64,000 bases of DNA. Source: Chrysomallon squamiferum. Lineage: Eukaryota; Mollusca; Gastropoda; Neomphalida; Peltospiridae. Below are positions 37,401 to 49,939 of the stretch, piece after piece. Each line of letters begins with the position of its first letter. Position 1 is the first letter of the stretch. Below the pieces are notes generated by a model, which saw nothing but the letters and a program-made list of their open reading frames with translations, was not told the origin of the DNA and searched no databases. The translations under genes and the position numbers were made by a program. The stretch spans positions 5,486,142 through 5,550,141 of the forward strand of contig CM022670.1 in the NCBI GenBank assembly GCA_012295275.1, given 5' to 3'.

Positions 37401-40400
37401 TATTTTTCTGAAAATATGAAATTTGATGAATTTAAACCATAAATAACAGTATTTTATATAATTAATTTACTGAGAATACTGCTTCTTGAAAACTGTTTAG
37501 CAATCAGAAATTAAGGCTGTTTTATCTTAATATAGACAAAAATATATAACAACAAACTTTTTTATAAAATGTATTTCAGTATGTTAGAACACAAAATGGC
37601 AGCCTCTGTTTTTTTCATGAGCTTGTTATAATATCATTGTAGATATTTATTAAAATTTACAAACTACCCTTAGACTATTTTATTAGAATAACTACTGCCA
37701 CACTTTAAGAAACATTTATAAAACTTGACAGATACAAATATATTTCTGTCTACTCATTACATCACCATAGATACCTTTAATTTTACCTGTACAAGTAATA
37801 TAATTAAAATATAAAGATAAAGAAAATGTAGTTTTTATAATAAAGGGAGATAACTTACTTTCAAGACCTGAAGAGCTCTGTTTAATTTCTTTTGTCTTTT
37901 TTTTGTTTTCTTCCCAACTCGATTTCCAAGTTGTAGTTCTTTTGCTGTCTTCTGAGGTTTCTGCATGTTTTTAAAAAAAAAGAAAAAAAAAAAAAAAAAA
38001 GAGAAAAGAAAAGAAACAGTGAAAGAAGAATAAGTAAATCAATGAAATTAATCCCAATCATAAGGGTTAAGTAAGAAATTAACATATTTAAAATTATTAT
38101 TAACTATTCAAATTTCCTTAAAGAAGGTTTTCAGTTATTACAAGACGTTTGGTATGTGCTGTTTTGAAAATCAATGAACATTAGGTTTCATTATTTCAAT
38201 ACCACTTATTTTTTTTAAATGTGACAGTGAACTCTTAAACTATGAGTAGAGAGTGAATGTGGGATAAATAATTATAATTACCTCATCATCACTGTCACTA
38301 TCATCATCTTCCTCTTGTGCATCTTTTCCCAAAAAGAATTTCACAGCAGCTACAACAATCTACAATTGAAGAAAAAAAAAAAATTAAAATAAATAAAAAA
38401 CCAATTAAACAATAAATTTGCACAAATGAAAACCTGAACTTGAGAATAACTAAAATGTGGCTAAACAATGACCTAAAGTGTGAGATGGGTGTAGTTAACA
38501 ATTAATTACATTCTGTAGTGAAATTTTATGTAACCAAAACATAAACAGGAATAACTAACTGAAAATAATATAACCATATTTAATTCGTTTTCAGTATATT
38601 GTAAGTAGATATTAACTAAATTCAAGTCCTGATAAAGGTAATGAAATGAATCTAAAATAAAGAAGGAAGCCTATTTTGATCGTACTTATTTACAGTTTTA
38701 TTCCTACCAGAAACCTTTATTTACACCTGAACATATTTATTATATTTTTAACTTGGCCATCTCTTTAGTATAAAAAGCAATAGAATCCATTCACATATTG
38801 TTATAACAAAAACTAAGATTTAACATAAATATATAAAAACAAAATGAAAGTAAAAAATAAATAAATAAATAAATAGGTTTTAAATTGTTTTTCACAAAAT
38901 CATCCAATTTTGACATTTGATTATGACAACGTAGTTCAAGTTAACAATTTTATAAAATAAATATTACTGAAAGAAGCTTTGTTGAATTAAAAAGTAAATA
39001 CCTTTGTCACTTTGGAGAAACAAGCTGTTGTGATAACATTGACTGTCTTTGCATCATTCCACACATTTCTTCTGTACAGCTCTATCATCACATCCTACAA
39101 AATTATTTTTTAAAAATGTAAATATACTGATATAATCTTTACCAATTAACTTAATATTAACTTAATATAAGTTATATGCATAATTTATTATGATCTATTT
39201 AATTTCAAGACATTTACAAAAATAAATTTCAGGTTCCTTTTGGTAAAATGTTGTAAAAGAGGATTTCAAATTAGCTAATATTTTTAATCTTAATGTCTAT
39301 CTGTGTATTCGTGGGTGTGTTCTATATTCATTTATGTTTTGTCTACTGTATTATCAGAATGCAGGGTGTGGCTGTATATGAATGTGTATATTGTGTGTGG
39401 ATTGTTTCCTTATTTCAAACAATACTGTGAAAAAAACACAACCCTAAGATTATTATAAATACCAGTGACATCTTGGCAGCCACAGCATTGCTGTCTCGTA
39501 ACATGGTGTACATGAAGTTCTGTAGTGTCTGCAATTTTAAATATAATTAACACTTCATCTTGTTTTGTTTTATTTATTTATAAACTTTTTTTTATTACAT
39601 CATAGTTCTTCAATAAAATATAATTTTTTTTTTTTTTTTTTTTTTTTTGCAGGTAACATTATTATGAATATAAGTTTAAAAGTACAGTAAGATTAAGATA
39701 GATTAAGCTGTTTACTGAGATAAAGTGTAACAAATTAATTCATAATTAATTGAATTTATTTTTAAAATAAAACTCTTACTTATCCATCTATATCTATATC
39801 TATATCTGTATCTGTATCATCTATGTCTATATCTATATCTAAATAACCAGTAAAAACTATGTTATGATATATGGTTATCATTTTACAATTCAATAAACTA
39901 ATCAACTGGTTTAACAGCCTGGATAATTACACAATCAAAAAATGACTAAATTTGTTCTAACTATTCTAAAGTAAGAGTAAGTCTCTCTCTGTAAAATCTA
40001 TGCTATTTGTATTACTTACTGTGTTCAATTTAACATTCTTGTGTTTTGAATTGACGTTCTTGATGTCAATGACAATGTAGTGGTACAGTGTCTTCCTCAA
40101 CACTTTGTCCTGGCAGCGGAACAGCTCAAAGAACAACTCCAACACACTTGTCGCTTGAATTAGATTTTTATTCCTTAGCAGTATCAGTGATTTTACAATA
40201 GACTGAAATGTAATGGATACTATTATCACTAACGTTAGTGACATTTCGAAATCATTGTTATAAACATCTTTTAGGTGTATTTCTCCACACAAAGGATGTT
40301 CCTGAGAGTTCCAAACTGGTAGAGAAAATAGCACCAAGTACCAAACAAAAACTCAATAAGTGAACCACAAACAGACAATCATTTAGATTTCAAACAGTTT

Positions 40401-41979
40401 TATTACTATTATTATGATAAACTATTTTAATAAAATTTGTGGATGTTTAGCCAGAGTCTTGCCAGCGAAAATATTGTTTAAAAAAGAAACAGACCATCTC
40501 TCACACAAACACTTAAACAGTTTTTCAATCTGATAAATTAAGATAAACCAAATGAAGTTTAAAAAGTTATGAGTTACTAGTCTCATTGTGGGATCGAGTG
40601 CTGTAGAATGTCTCTGAAGAAGTTCTTTCAGTTGTTGTGGAAAGTCAGAGAGCTCAGCTGAGTAACATTGAGAAATCTGAAACCAGAATGTTTTGGATTT
40701 TTTGTTACCAAAATACAAAATCACTGCTTTTTTGACTGCATATCTATTTCTAGTTCTATATGAAATTAATTTCATGATAAAAATTAATTGAAAAAAAAAA
40801 TTAGAAATTTAATAACAAGAAATGAAAAAATAAAAAAAAATAAAAATATAAGAATATTAGCATAATTTTATTATTAAAAGTTTTTTTTTAATTACTATTT
40901 GGATTTTTTAATAAATGTAGATAAAAAAATAAGCCACTGAATTTAAATACTAATCACTAATCTGTTGCATTAGTTACATCTCTTCAATGGCTATTAAATA
41001 TTAACTCTCTAAAACAAGAAAAATTAAATGAAAAGAAAAACATTGTTGAGCAAAAGGGCTATTTCACACACATGATAAAATATTCCATATTAATTGCTAC
41101 TGTTGTTATGAAATACTGACTGAAAAAAGAAAGTTAAATTAATAAAACAATAAATCTAATATGCTAATAAATACCTGTGCAAGAAATGTTATGAGTTCAT
41201 CCAGTGTCTGTGAATACTGTGATGGTTTAAGCTGAAAAATCTGTAGATTTGACTCATAATGTCGATACTGTTGCAAGAACTGAAAGAAGGAAATATATAT
41301 TTTTTAAATTGTATATTACTTTAATTGATAAAATGCATATGGAAGATTGATATATTTAATATAAATGATAATTTATTTCTTTCTTCTTATTATTTTTATA
41401 ATTATTATTATTATTTATTTTTTAATATTTTTTTTAATAAAAGAAAAAATATGAACCTAGCCTCAACATAGAGCAGTTCTCTTTGATATTTTCTTTTGCT
41501 GCAAGATTACTAATGTTGCAATATTTGTAATTACAATCCATGTGAGACATTTAGCTTATCAATATTGTGAATGTACTTTAAAATGTACTTTCAAATTTTC
41601 AGTCTTTTACTCTTTGCCTTTAGTGAATAAATCAGCAGCAATGATTTAAAAATATCAAAGGGCCAATACAACAAGTCAATAGTAATTATTTTAATGACAA
41701 GACAGCTACTTCAGTACTTGACCACCTTGAAACTATTTCTCAGATTAAATCAAATGTTAACAGAAATCAGAAGGATTTCAACGAAATTCTTAATACAACC
41801 ACAATAGAAGATAATGATGATGATGATAATGATATCTTGATGATGACAATTAATGAATTATTCAATATCACTATAGACCGAGCTGACTGACATCTCAGTG
41901 AACTGATGATTAATAAATCATAAATACGATTATTAGCCAATTTAATCACGGAAAAATATAAATTACAATAATGTGAAAT

Positions 41980-42010
<31 letters not shown>

Positions 42011-42173
42011 AAAAGAATAATAATGAAATATACAAAATAAAAATAAAGGAGAAAAAATTGAAACTAATTTGTAATTATTATACCTCTTCCTTATATGATT
42101 CCGGGTCCCTTTTGATAAGATTCTGTAGCTGAGGCAGATTATTTGGAAGCTTATTACGATTTCTATCTGTCAT
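31420..42173 (-). CDS. SDAD1: SDA1 domain-containing protein 1 homologue, 21 exons
   Basis: Nucleolar factor needed for 60S ribosomal subunit maturation and export (family knowledge). Exons, in transcription order: 42173-42084, 41279-41175, 40676-40578, 40202-40020, 39528-39463, 39094-39002, 38359-38282, 37960-37859, 37407-37335, 37012-36909, 36476-36419, 36245-36187, 35752-35676, 35362-35265, 34916-34840, 34508-34379, 33753-33674, 33273-33080, 32547-32463, 32169-32015, 31473-31420. All have GT/AG ends and matching phases. The protein begins [19 protein letters not shown] and contains [34 protein letters not shown], acidic [37 protein letters not shown] and KRSFRDKQ, ending [17 protein letters not shown]. 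The length, about 686 residues, equals that of vertebrate SDAD1. Exon 20 is 155 bases, one short of the phase required, and changes frame inside its A-rich part. This is probably an assembly error, otherwise a real frameshift. Confidence 0.95.
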
Positions 42174-42521
42174 CGTAACTACTAAATATCTATAAACGCA
42201 AACACATATGATATATTATTTACATACACGTGTGTGAAACAGGAAATATTTGACCGGAAGTTTTTCTCAAGAAATAAAGCTAATAAACACCAGTTTCGAA
42301 TAATGATTTTAAACATACTTTCTTTCTAAATTATTATTTGTAGAATATTAAATTATATTTTTTGGAGAGATGTGTATGAAATATTACGATGAAAATTATA
42401 ACAGTATAACGGTCATAATTGTGTAACATACTAGATGCTACTGGTTCAAAATTCAATAAAATAAACATTATTTTTAACCGATGCCTTGACCTCAATAAAC
42501 AGAGCCAGCATTTGAAACAAA
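42174..42521. promoter_or_regulatory. Shared divergent promoter of SDAD1 and ANAPC15
   Basis: The start codons of the two genes are separated by 348 bases and point away from each other. The gap holds no simple repeat. It contains ACACGTGTGTG near 42228 (an E-box-like CACGTG) and GACCGGAAGTTTTTC near 42252, an ETS-type CCGGAAGT site typical of housekeeping promoters. Transcription start sites are not visible. Coupling of a ribosome biogenesis gene and a cell-cycle gene is inference from spacing. Confidence 0.6.
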
Positions 42522-43294
42522 ATGTCTGCGCCCTTATTTCCTTCATTAATACCTAGGGAAATTGACCAACTTTGGTTTACTGTCGACCGACCTATTGATG
42601 ATGAAAATGAATTATCGAAACTCGAAGAAGAATATCAGACATGGGTAATTTGTCGGAACTTTAAACTTCTGACGTTTATACTTGCACATGACATGTACCC
42701 AGTATAATCATAATGACAACACTGTTGAACACACACACGCATGCACGCACTCTCGCACGCACAGACAATCGCGTGCGCCTTAAATAATAAATATATAGTT
42801 TGAGTTATATGTCACGTTCTTTTATTTATAACATCGTCATAAAATGTAAATTTTAATGTTTCGTTTGATTATTATTTATTTATTTATATATTTTTATTAT
42901 TTTTATTTTTAAAATTTATTTTGTATTTTTAATTTTTTAGCAATGCAGTATTGCAAATAAGGACAGCACTATCATTCCCATTGGCAAGACATCGGAGGTA
43001 ATTCATGTTAAATTGTGCTCTCACTTAAGTCACAAATTTATTATTTAGTCACAAAATTTTATACAGTGACCAGAAAAAGTAATGCGAACAGATATTACTG
43101 TAAACTGTTATTAATAAATTATATTTTGTGAATTTTTGAAGTGTTATAAATTTTGTTCACTCTAGCATTTAGATGAAGAAGATGAAGAGGAGGAGGATGA
43201 GGAAGGTGATGACGATGATGAGAGTGACACAAATGATGATACCGATCTGATGGATGAACGTGACTCAGCTGATGATGCTAGCACGTGTAAGTAG
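42522..43294 (+). CDS. ANAPC15: Anaphase-promoting complex subunit 15 homologue, 3 exons
   Basis: Small APC/C subunit that promotes Cdc20 and checkpoint-complex turnover in mitosis (family knowledge). Exons are 42522-42644, 42941-42997 and 43166-43294, all phase 0, with GT/AG introns of about 300 and 170 bases. The protein begins MSAPLFPSLIPREIDQLWF, with the family pattern LFPSL.PR....LWF..DRP. It continues EEEYQTWQCSIANKDSTI and IPIGKTSE, the most conserved segment, then an acidic tail (HLDEEDEEEEDEEGDDDDE). It is about 102 residues, while the vertebrate protein is 121. The reading ends TCK-stop and lacks the acidic/Gln C-terminal end ending in WM found in relatives. A consensus donor (ACGT|GTAAGT) at 43286 allows a further exon, which I could not locate. 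A polyadenylation hexamer lies at 43439. Confidence 0.9.
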
Positions 43295-43438
43295 TCACAG
43301 TTAGTGACATCAGACTTGGAGACTTGTTATGCTCTTTCATATACTTCTGAAACTTTATTTCTGTTGAATAATTTATCATTGAACCAGTTCATAGTTCAAG
43401 GTTGGGTGGTCTGAATTACTGTCTAAAAGGAAAAGATA

Positions 43439-43444
43439 AATAAA
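43439..43444 (+). terminator. Candidate ANAPC15 polyadenylation signal
   Basis: AATAAA lies 145 bases beyond the TAG of the third exon. It applies if the transcript ends in this exon and does not splice on. Confidence 0.4.
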
Positions 43445-44445
43445 TATTCTGGAACAATATTAAATATCAAAATGGGCATATGGTGGTATATATAAATGAT
43501 TTAACCATAGATTTTATATATATCAAGTTAGTATTTTTTTGCTTTTTGACTCTAACTAATCGTCACTAATCAATAAAGAATTATTACAGAATTACATATT
43601 TATAAGGTCGAATGTAGTTAAATTAATTAATTTCAACAAAATCCTCACAGAAGTTTTACAGTTCAGAATGTGAAATGATCTCTTGAAATATCCACAGAAC
43701 TGGTTATTTTGTCGTGCTTTATTGGTAGTTGGTTTGGTTAGAAGAAACACAAGAATTAGTACCATGTATATACAAAATGTATTTAATAGTTTGTATAATT
43801 CTCAGTTTAGTTTTATTAAAATAAGTTACTGATGTATCTTTTCAGATTGATGTAATTAGGAATATGTCAAGAGCTTCATCTTGAAACTTCATCATTTTAG
43901 TGTTCTGCTGTTTTGCCTGTCAAAAGAATACAAAGTCAGAGTTTAAACTGCTGATTCAGAGTGTTTTTTATTTTTTTTTTATTTTGATCTGACACTCCTG
44001 CCAGAATAAAACAAACTTCAACTACATTAGATCTTCAAGTTATAATAATATTTATTTTTGAAAAAAACCTGTTAGCAGAAATGCAGATCAGTATATAAGA
44101 CAAAATATTTACAGAGCAGTTTCTCTGAACAGAACTTTGTATAACAGCCATATTGAATTGTCAATAACAACTTTGGAATCAGCAAGCAGATATGTTCAGT
44201 TTGATGGCATTTGAATGCAGAAGAATCACTTTACAAATCTGTAAGAAGTAAAACTGTTGAGAAAAGCATCAACTCAGTTGCTCATCTTGAAAGTGCGGAT
44301 GAAATACCAGGGGAAAATGTCGTTAACAAGACAATAATATTTTCATATATTTTAATAAATAAAAATTATCAAACATTTTGTTGTTTGTTTTGTTATTATT
44401 ATTGTTATTTATTTATTTTTGAAACAATGATCATTATAAATTAAA

Positions 44446-44675
44446 TATATTATATTTGAAATTTACATATCTTCATTACAAGTTAAATATAGTATTTGAA
44501 ATTTATCTATCATCATTATAAATTAAATATATATTTGAAATTTAACTATCATCATTATAAGCTGGATGTATTATACTTGAAATTATATACAATTATAAAC
44601 TGAATGTAATATAATATTTGAAATTTAACGTCACTATAAGTTAGATGCAATATACTTGAAATTTAAGTATCGGTG
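44446..44675. repeat. Tandem repeat, ATTTGAAATTTA-containing unit of 45-50 bases
   Basis: Five to six diverged copies carry TTTGAAATTTA, ATCATCATTATAA and (A)TTAAATATA elements. Entirely AT-rich and non-coding. Confidence 0.7.
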
Positions 44676-47600
44676 TACTTTAGTGGTGTGATTCAATAGT
44701 AATGGTAAAAAAAAAAATTTAGTATTTTTTATTCTTATTAATAAGAACCAGCAACATCAAAGAAAGTATTAGAAAGATTTAGATCTCATAACACACATCG
44801 CCATTATCCTGATATCAGCAGCAGTTGGCTCTTTACATCATCATGGTTACAGTTCTTCATGACCACTAGTTTGTACATTTTTATTATTATTATTTTTTAA
44901 AATCTTTTTTATTTTTTCTCCTGTGGACAGTAATTCGTTTTTTGTTCTTACTTTAATATCTTTATCATGAAATGCCAAGTTTTTCAAATGGTTTTCTTTC
45001 ACTGTTTGCAGTAGTTATCAGATGCAGAAATTGGATAGTACAATTGTTGTGTAGTCTTTCAAAATATCTAAATATCTGAAGAAATATTTATAGTTAAGCA
45101 AACTATCTGTTTTTGTGAATTTTTTTATATTATCTTTCATTTATTTTTTATTTTAGTTTTGTTATTATTTTTATTTAACCATGATTAAAACAACTAAAAA
45201 GATGTATTACAAATATCACATCCATTTTAGACACGATATAAAACAAATGTTGCTTAAATTTTTTCATTATTATTATTATTATTTTAATAAATAATAACTG
45301 AATATTTAATTTCAATGCCTTATGATAAATAATACTTATAATATTTGTTGATGAAACTTTTTCCATGCTTTTAATGTTCTTCATGTGACCTGTTTCATTA
45401 GAACGTACACAAAGTTGCTAATCATTTTACACTGGATCTCAAAAAAGCTTGTTGATTTTTAACTGGGTTTGTTTGTTCTTGTGTATTTGTATATTACTTA
45501 TTGCAAGTTACAGACTTCAAAAATACATATTTACACTGATTTATTTTTGTAATTTTGTTTTTTTATTTCACTATAAATCTTTTTTTTACCAAATTGTATT
45601 TGTTTCTACTTTTTGAGTTGTGAGAAAACACACACACACTGTATTTTTGTTTATATTATTTTAATAAATATTTTATACTTGTCAACACACACGTACACAT
45701 GCACACACACACACACACAATCCACATACACTTGCCACTTACACATGCAGACATCAAATACACACCAAACATACACATATAACACAATATATACACACAC
45801 ATCTAGATACCCTCACACAAAAACAAAACACCCAACACTCACAAGGACTAAAAAAACAAAATTCACGAGTAACAAGATTATGGGTCACATTCATCAAGCT
45901 TCCAAATGAGAATTGTTCAAGTGTGATTACAGCCTGACTTTATTAGCAAACACTGACTGCAACTTAGAAAGTGTTTAGTTTTTACATGTGTTGTGTTGGC
46001 ATAGAGTTGTGATTCTTAGAGTTGGCTTCCATTAATTATTTTATTTATTGTGTGTTTTGTGTGTTAAAAGTGGTATCTACTGTACCAGAGAAACTGAATT
46101 CTGCAAAATACTTCAAATTCGAACACAAAGATCTTCAGAAATTGTTCTTATTATTATTATTATTTTAAATTCTATGCAAAGGGATAAAATAATATTCCTA
46201 ACTGTATTATTACCTACCCTAACAATGATGATTATTATTTATTTTGTTTTTAAATTTAAATTATTTTCCAAATGTTTTGTTTTAATAAAAATATTAATTA
46301 ACAACAATTAATAAATATGTAAAATATAATTTAAAAAGTCATCTAAGATATATAAAATAAATAAATGGATAATTAGTCAAACAGTAATAGTTAAATCTAA
46401 TATTACACTGGTTTGTTTTATGTTATAGATAGATCATATAAGATTAAATATTTTTAAATTAAATTTTATGTTTTTCTTTTCTTTTTTTTCTTTGCTTATC
46501 ATTAAAATTTAATTTTGATTTTAATTCATTTTATCATTATTTTAATTTATTTTGTATTCCAACATTAAATTATTTTTTCTTTCATATACAAATGTGAGAT
46601 ACATCATCATCATAGGTTATTTCCCTATCTTAATTTCTTGCCCCTGTTTCTTCATAAAGAATTTTCACTGCATTTAATTGATTAAAAATCTACTTTTCTC
46701 TCTCTTCATTTTCATATGAATTCACTCCAATTCCAGTTTGCATTGAATTTATATATATATATATATATCTTAATGCCATTAAATTTTCATTATTATTTAT
46801 CACCAATAATTTTGAAATGTGTTACATATTTTTATAATCATTTAACAAACCATATTTATTTTTAATTTTTTGTTTTAAACTGCTTGTGTCAAATATAATT
46901 GAAAGAGTGTTATCTATAAACCTGTAACATTATACATAATTTTTTTAATTTCTTTTTGGTAATATTTGTTTCACAAATTCTTTTGTTTGCTTTTTACACT
47001 TGAACATTGGCTGTGATACTGGTAGCCTTACCTTGTTGCTATTAATAGGCAGTTATCTGTAAATAAAAATCTCAAAGTGTGTTTTGAATTTCGTGTGTTC
47101 TTTATTTTTGTTTTTTATTAACATAAACTGAAAAATTTGTTTATTACAAGTTGCAACCAAAACTCAAATAACAGTGAAACCAAAACTCAATCCAAAAGCA
47201 TAAGAAAACAACCCCTCAAGTTGTGGGTCTTTGGCTGGCACACCTTACATGGAACATCAAAAGTCACCTAGAGGTACAGCATGCAATGTTTCCAGAACAC
47301 CTATTGCATTAAAACAGTGCACCTGCCAATCAAAGTTCAGATGTCCTGACAGGTTAAAAACAGCACTACAGATCCCAGCAAAAGTATGTTGATTACATAC
47401 ATAAAAACCTGTTAACAATAACCCAGATGATTCTATTTTCTTACACTATATTCACAAATACCCTATTCTGTATTGAATACTGCTAAATGTTAACATTCTC
47501 ATTCTACATGTGTCAATTTTAAATATAATTTAGTATTCACAATTACCTTCCACAAATAATGGAAATCAAACACAAATATGAATATTCATGATTAAGTAAT

Positions 47601-48724
47601 GAATATTAATGTTATGAAAATGAGTACAGGGCAGGACTTTGAGAGATTCACAAACTGCTGTCTGCCTGGCCTGTTCACCTCACTGGATTCATCATCATCA
47701 TCATCATCAACATGGACTCTGGTGTTGAGAACCAGTAACCGTAATCATTTTGTGATGCTGCGTTGCACACATTGTTGACGTTGCAGAACATAAAAACATG
47801 GCTCTAAATCTAAAATAGCTGACAGCACTACCTGCAGTCTATTGTTTATTGTTTAGTTCCAGAGTTGAATAGTCTTTCTGTTTGTTAGGGTAAATTAGGG
47901 TAGGATGTTGAGTTTGGGAATACATGCACACACATCATACAATATTTTATTACTGGATGATATGCAAACAGCTCTCATGTGGTTTATGTATGTATATTTG
48001 TACTGAAGGTATTACACTGTAGTTACTGATGATAATGGTGAGCTTGCAGTTGGATTTCTGTCTGATATAGTTCATAATAAGGTGTGCATGCCATGAACAC
48101 CATGGACATTGCTGTTACGATTTTTGTTTGCAACTGGGCAATAAATAAAAAAAAACCCTCCAAAACAAAATCAACGTAAATATATATAAATATTTGAATA
48201 AAACTTATAGGCATGAACTATTTATTATTCAGTGTACACTAACAAGCTGCAAAAATGATTATAAACAACCAGAATTACACACACATGCACACACAGTCAC
48301 ACACACATATATACAAAAATAATATACTATTCAATGATAGAATTAGAATGCAGTTTGTACTTATTATCATGGAATGTGAAAGGTAAGGAAAATCAAAAGG
48401 AAATGATTATTTAATTATTTATTTATATTAGTTTTATTATTTTCTAATGACATGTTCTATATATTTGATGGAAGTGTGGAAACAGTGTTAAAGAATTCTC
48501 ATGTGAAAAGGTGGACAGATAATATAATAAAACTATTCTTAGAAGAAATATCTATATATGATAAATGAAAGATTCATTGAAACAGAAATTATTTTCAGAT
48601 TTAAACTAAGATTCATCATTAACCTTCCCAAGTTAATAATTTTAAATAAAAGATAGTTTATCTGTTATGAATTTTGCCAGGTGAATATTTTGAAATAAGA
48701 ATAATTTTAAATTATTTCTTAATG

Positions 48725-48825
48725 TTTATGTGAAACTTTAAGTGACAACCCAGTTTATGTCAAACTTTAAGTGACAACCCAATTTATGTGAAACTTTAAG
48801 TGACAACCCAGTTTAGGTAAATCGA
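48725..48825. repeat. Tandem repeat, 29-base unit, 3 copies
   Basis: Three adjacent copies share AAACTTTAAGTGACAACCCA with one or two differences. It opens the telomere-like repeat block that follows. Confidence 0.85.
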
Positions 48826-49790
48826 TTATTAAACCTAACCTTTATGCTAAACCTAGCATTAATCCTATGCTTAATGCAATGCCTAATAGTAATCTAACCC
48901 AAACACTAATACTAATGCTAAACCTATTGCTAATCCTGACACTAACCCTTGTATCAATATGACAGATTAAGGTTTTATTCAGATAAAAGTTACCTTTAAT
49001 TTTATTCTAAAACATTATAAACTTTACCAAATTATTATTATTATTTTGTTTTTTTAGCAATCATTATAAAACTTATATGAAAACTCTTCACTTAAATAGA
49101 TAATTAACGTGACCCAAACTATAACCCTTACAATAATGCAAACCCTAGCCCTAACCTTACTTGTATCAATAAGATAAAGTAAGAATTCAATGAAATGAAA
49201 GTTATTTTATATTTTTTCATAACATTCATCATTTATTTTACCAAGTTATTTTTTTCGAACAAAAGTGATATTAAACTTTACCTACCACTAATTAAAAACT
49301 TTACAATGATTTTTTTTTTAATGAAAGTTTTTTCTTTCTTTTTTCTTTCTTTTCTATTTTTTATTTTCTTTTATTTTATTATTATTAATTTTTTTTTATA
49401 ATAACACTCATCATAAAATGTTATTAATGTTTACATGAAAAGTTTCTTGATATAAATAGATAATTAAATCTAACCCTAAAGCAAACCCCAGCCAAACAGC
49501 TAATGCTCACCCTAACTGAAGCCACAACTTTATTTGTAATAATAGGATAAATTAAGGATTTATTGAAACAAAAGTTATTTTACACTTTATCCGAACATTG
49601 ATCATATAATTTTTCCATGTTTTATATATGAAGAGTATTTTCAGATAAGTAATACTACACTAGCCCTAACCCTAATCCAAAGTCTAACCTTAACTCAGAC
49701 TTAAACCATAATACTAATGTTTTCCTTACTGCTAACCCTAAACCTAAACCTAACCCTAGCCATAGCCTCACATATATTGTTGACAAGACA
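48826..49790. repeat. Degenerate tandem array with telomere-like (CTAACC) segments
   Basis: Three to four diverged modules of roughly 250-400 bases follow each other. Each has a segment dominated by CTAACC, CCTAAC and CTAAAC words (diverged forms of the metazoan telomere repeat TTAGGG read on the other strand), then TTTGTATCAAT(A)AGAT-like sequence, AAAGTTATTTTA, an AT-rich stretch, and AAATAGATAATTAA leading to the next module. The copies are too diverged to be a live telomere. It ends about 150 bases from the 3' end of the DUF229 gene. Confidence 0.65.
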
Positions 49791-49939
49791 AGAACTGAAG
49801 TTGTAGATAAATGTTATAAAAGTTGTTACTTAGAAGATTACTGAGTATATTTTCATTTGTGGAATAACAATGATGCTATGAAATAATGATAAATACAGTT
49901 ATATTAGAATGGAATGAAAATGTGATTCATGAAAATAAA

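Larger units (their letters stand above)
43295..48700. other. Gene-free stretch between ANAPC15 and the DUF229 gene
   Basis: About 5.4 kb without a supported exon. Contents are the AT-rich tandem repeat at 44446-44675, a CA-rich tract at 45690-45800, a short (TA)n near 46750, and a GAT/ATC run near 47690. An open frame at 44211-44444 (MNAEESLYKSVRSKTVEKS..) has coding-like composition for 45 codons but no known motif. I leave it uncalled. Confidence 0.5.

Noticed and set aside
44211-44444. Possible fourth ANAPC15 exon (MNAEESLYKSV..)
   Set aside because: Joining the donor at 43286 to the acceptor before this segment creates TAA at the junction, and the residues do not resemble the ANAPC15 tail.
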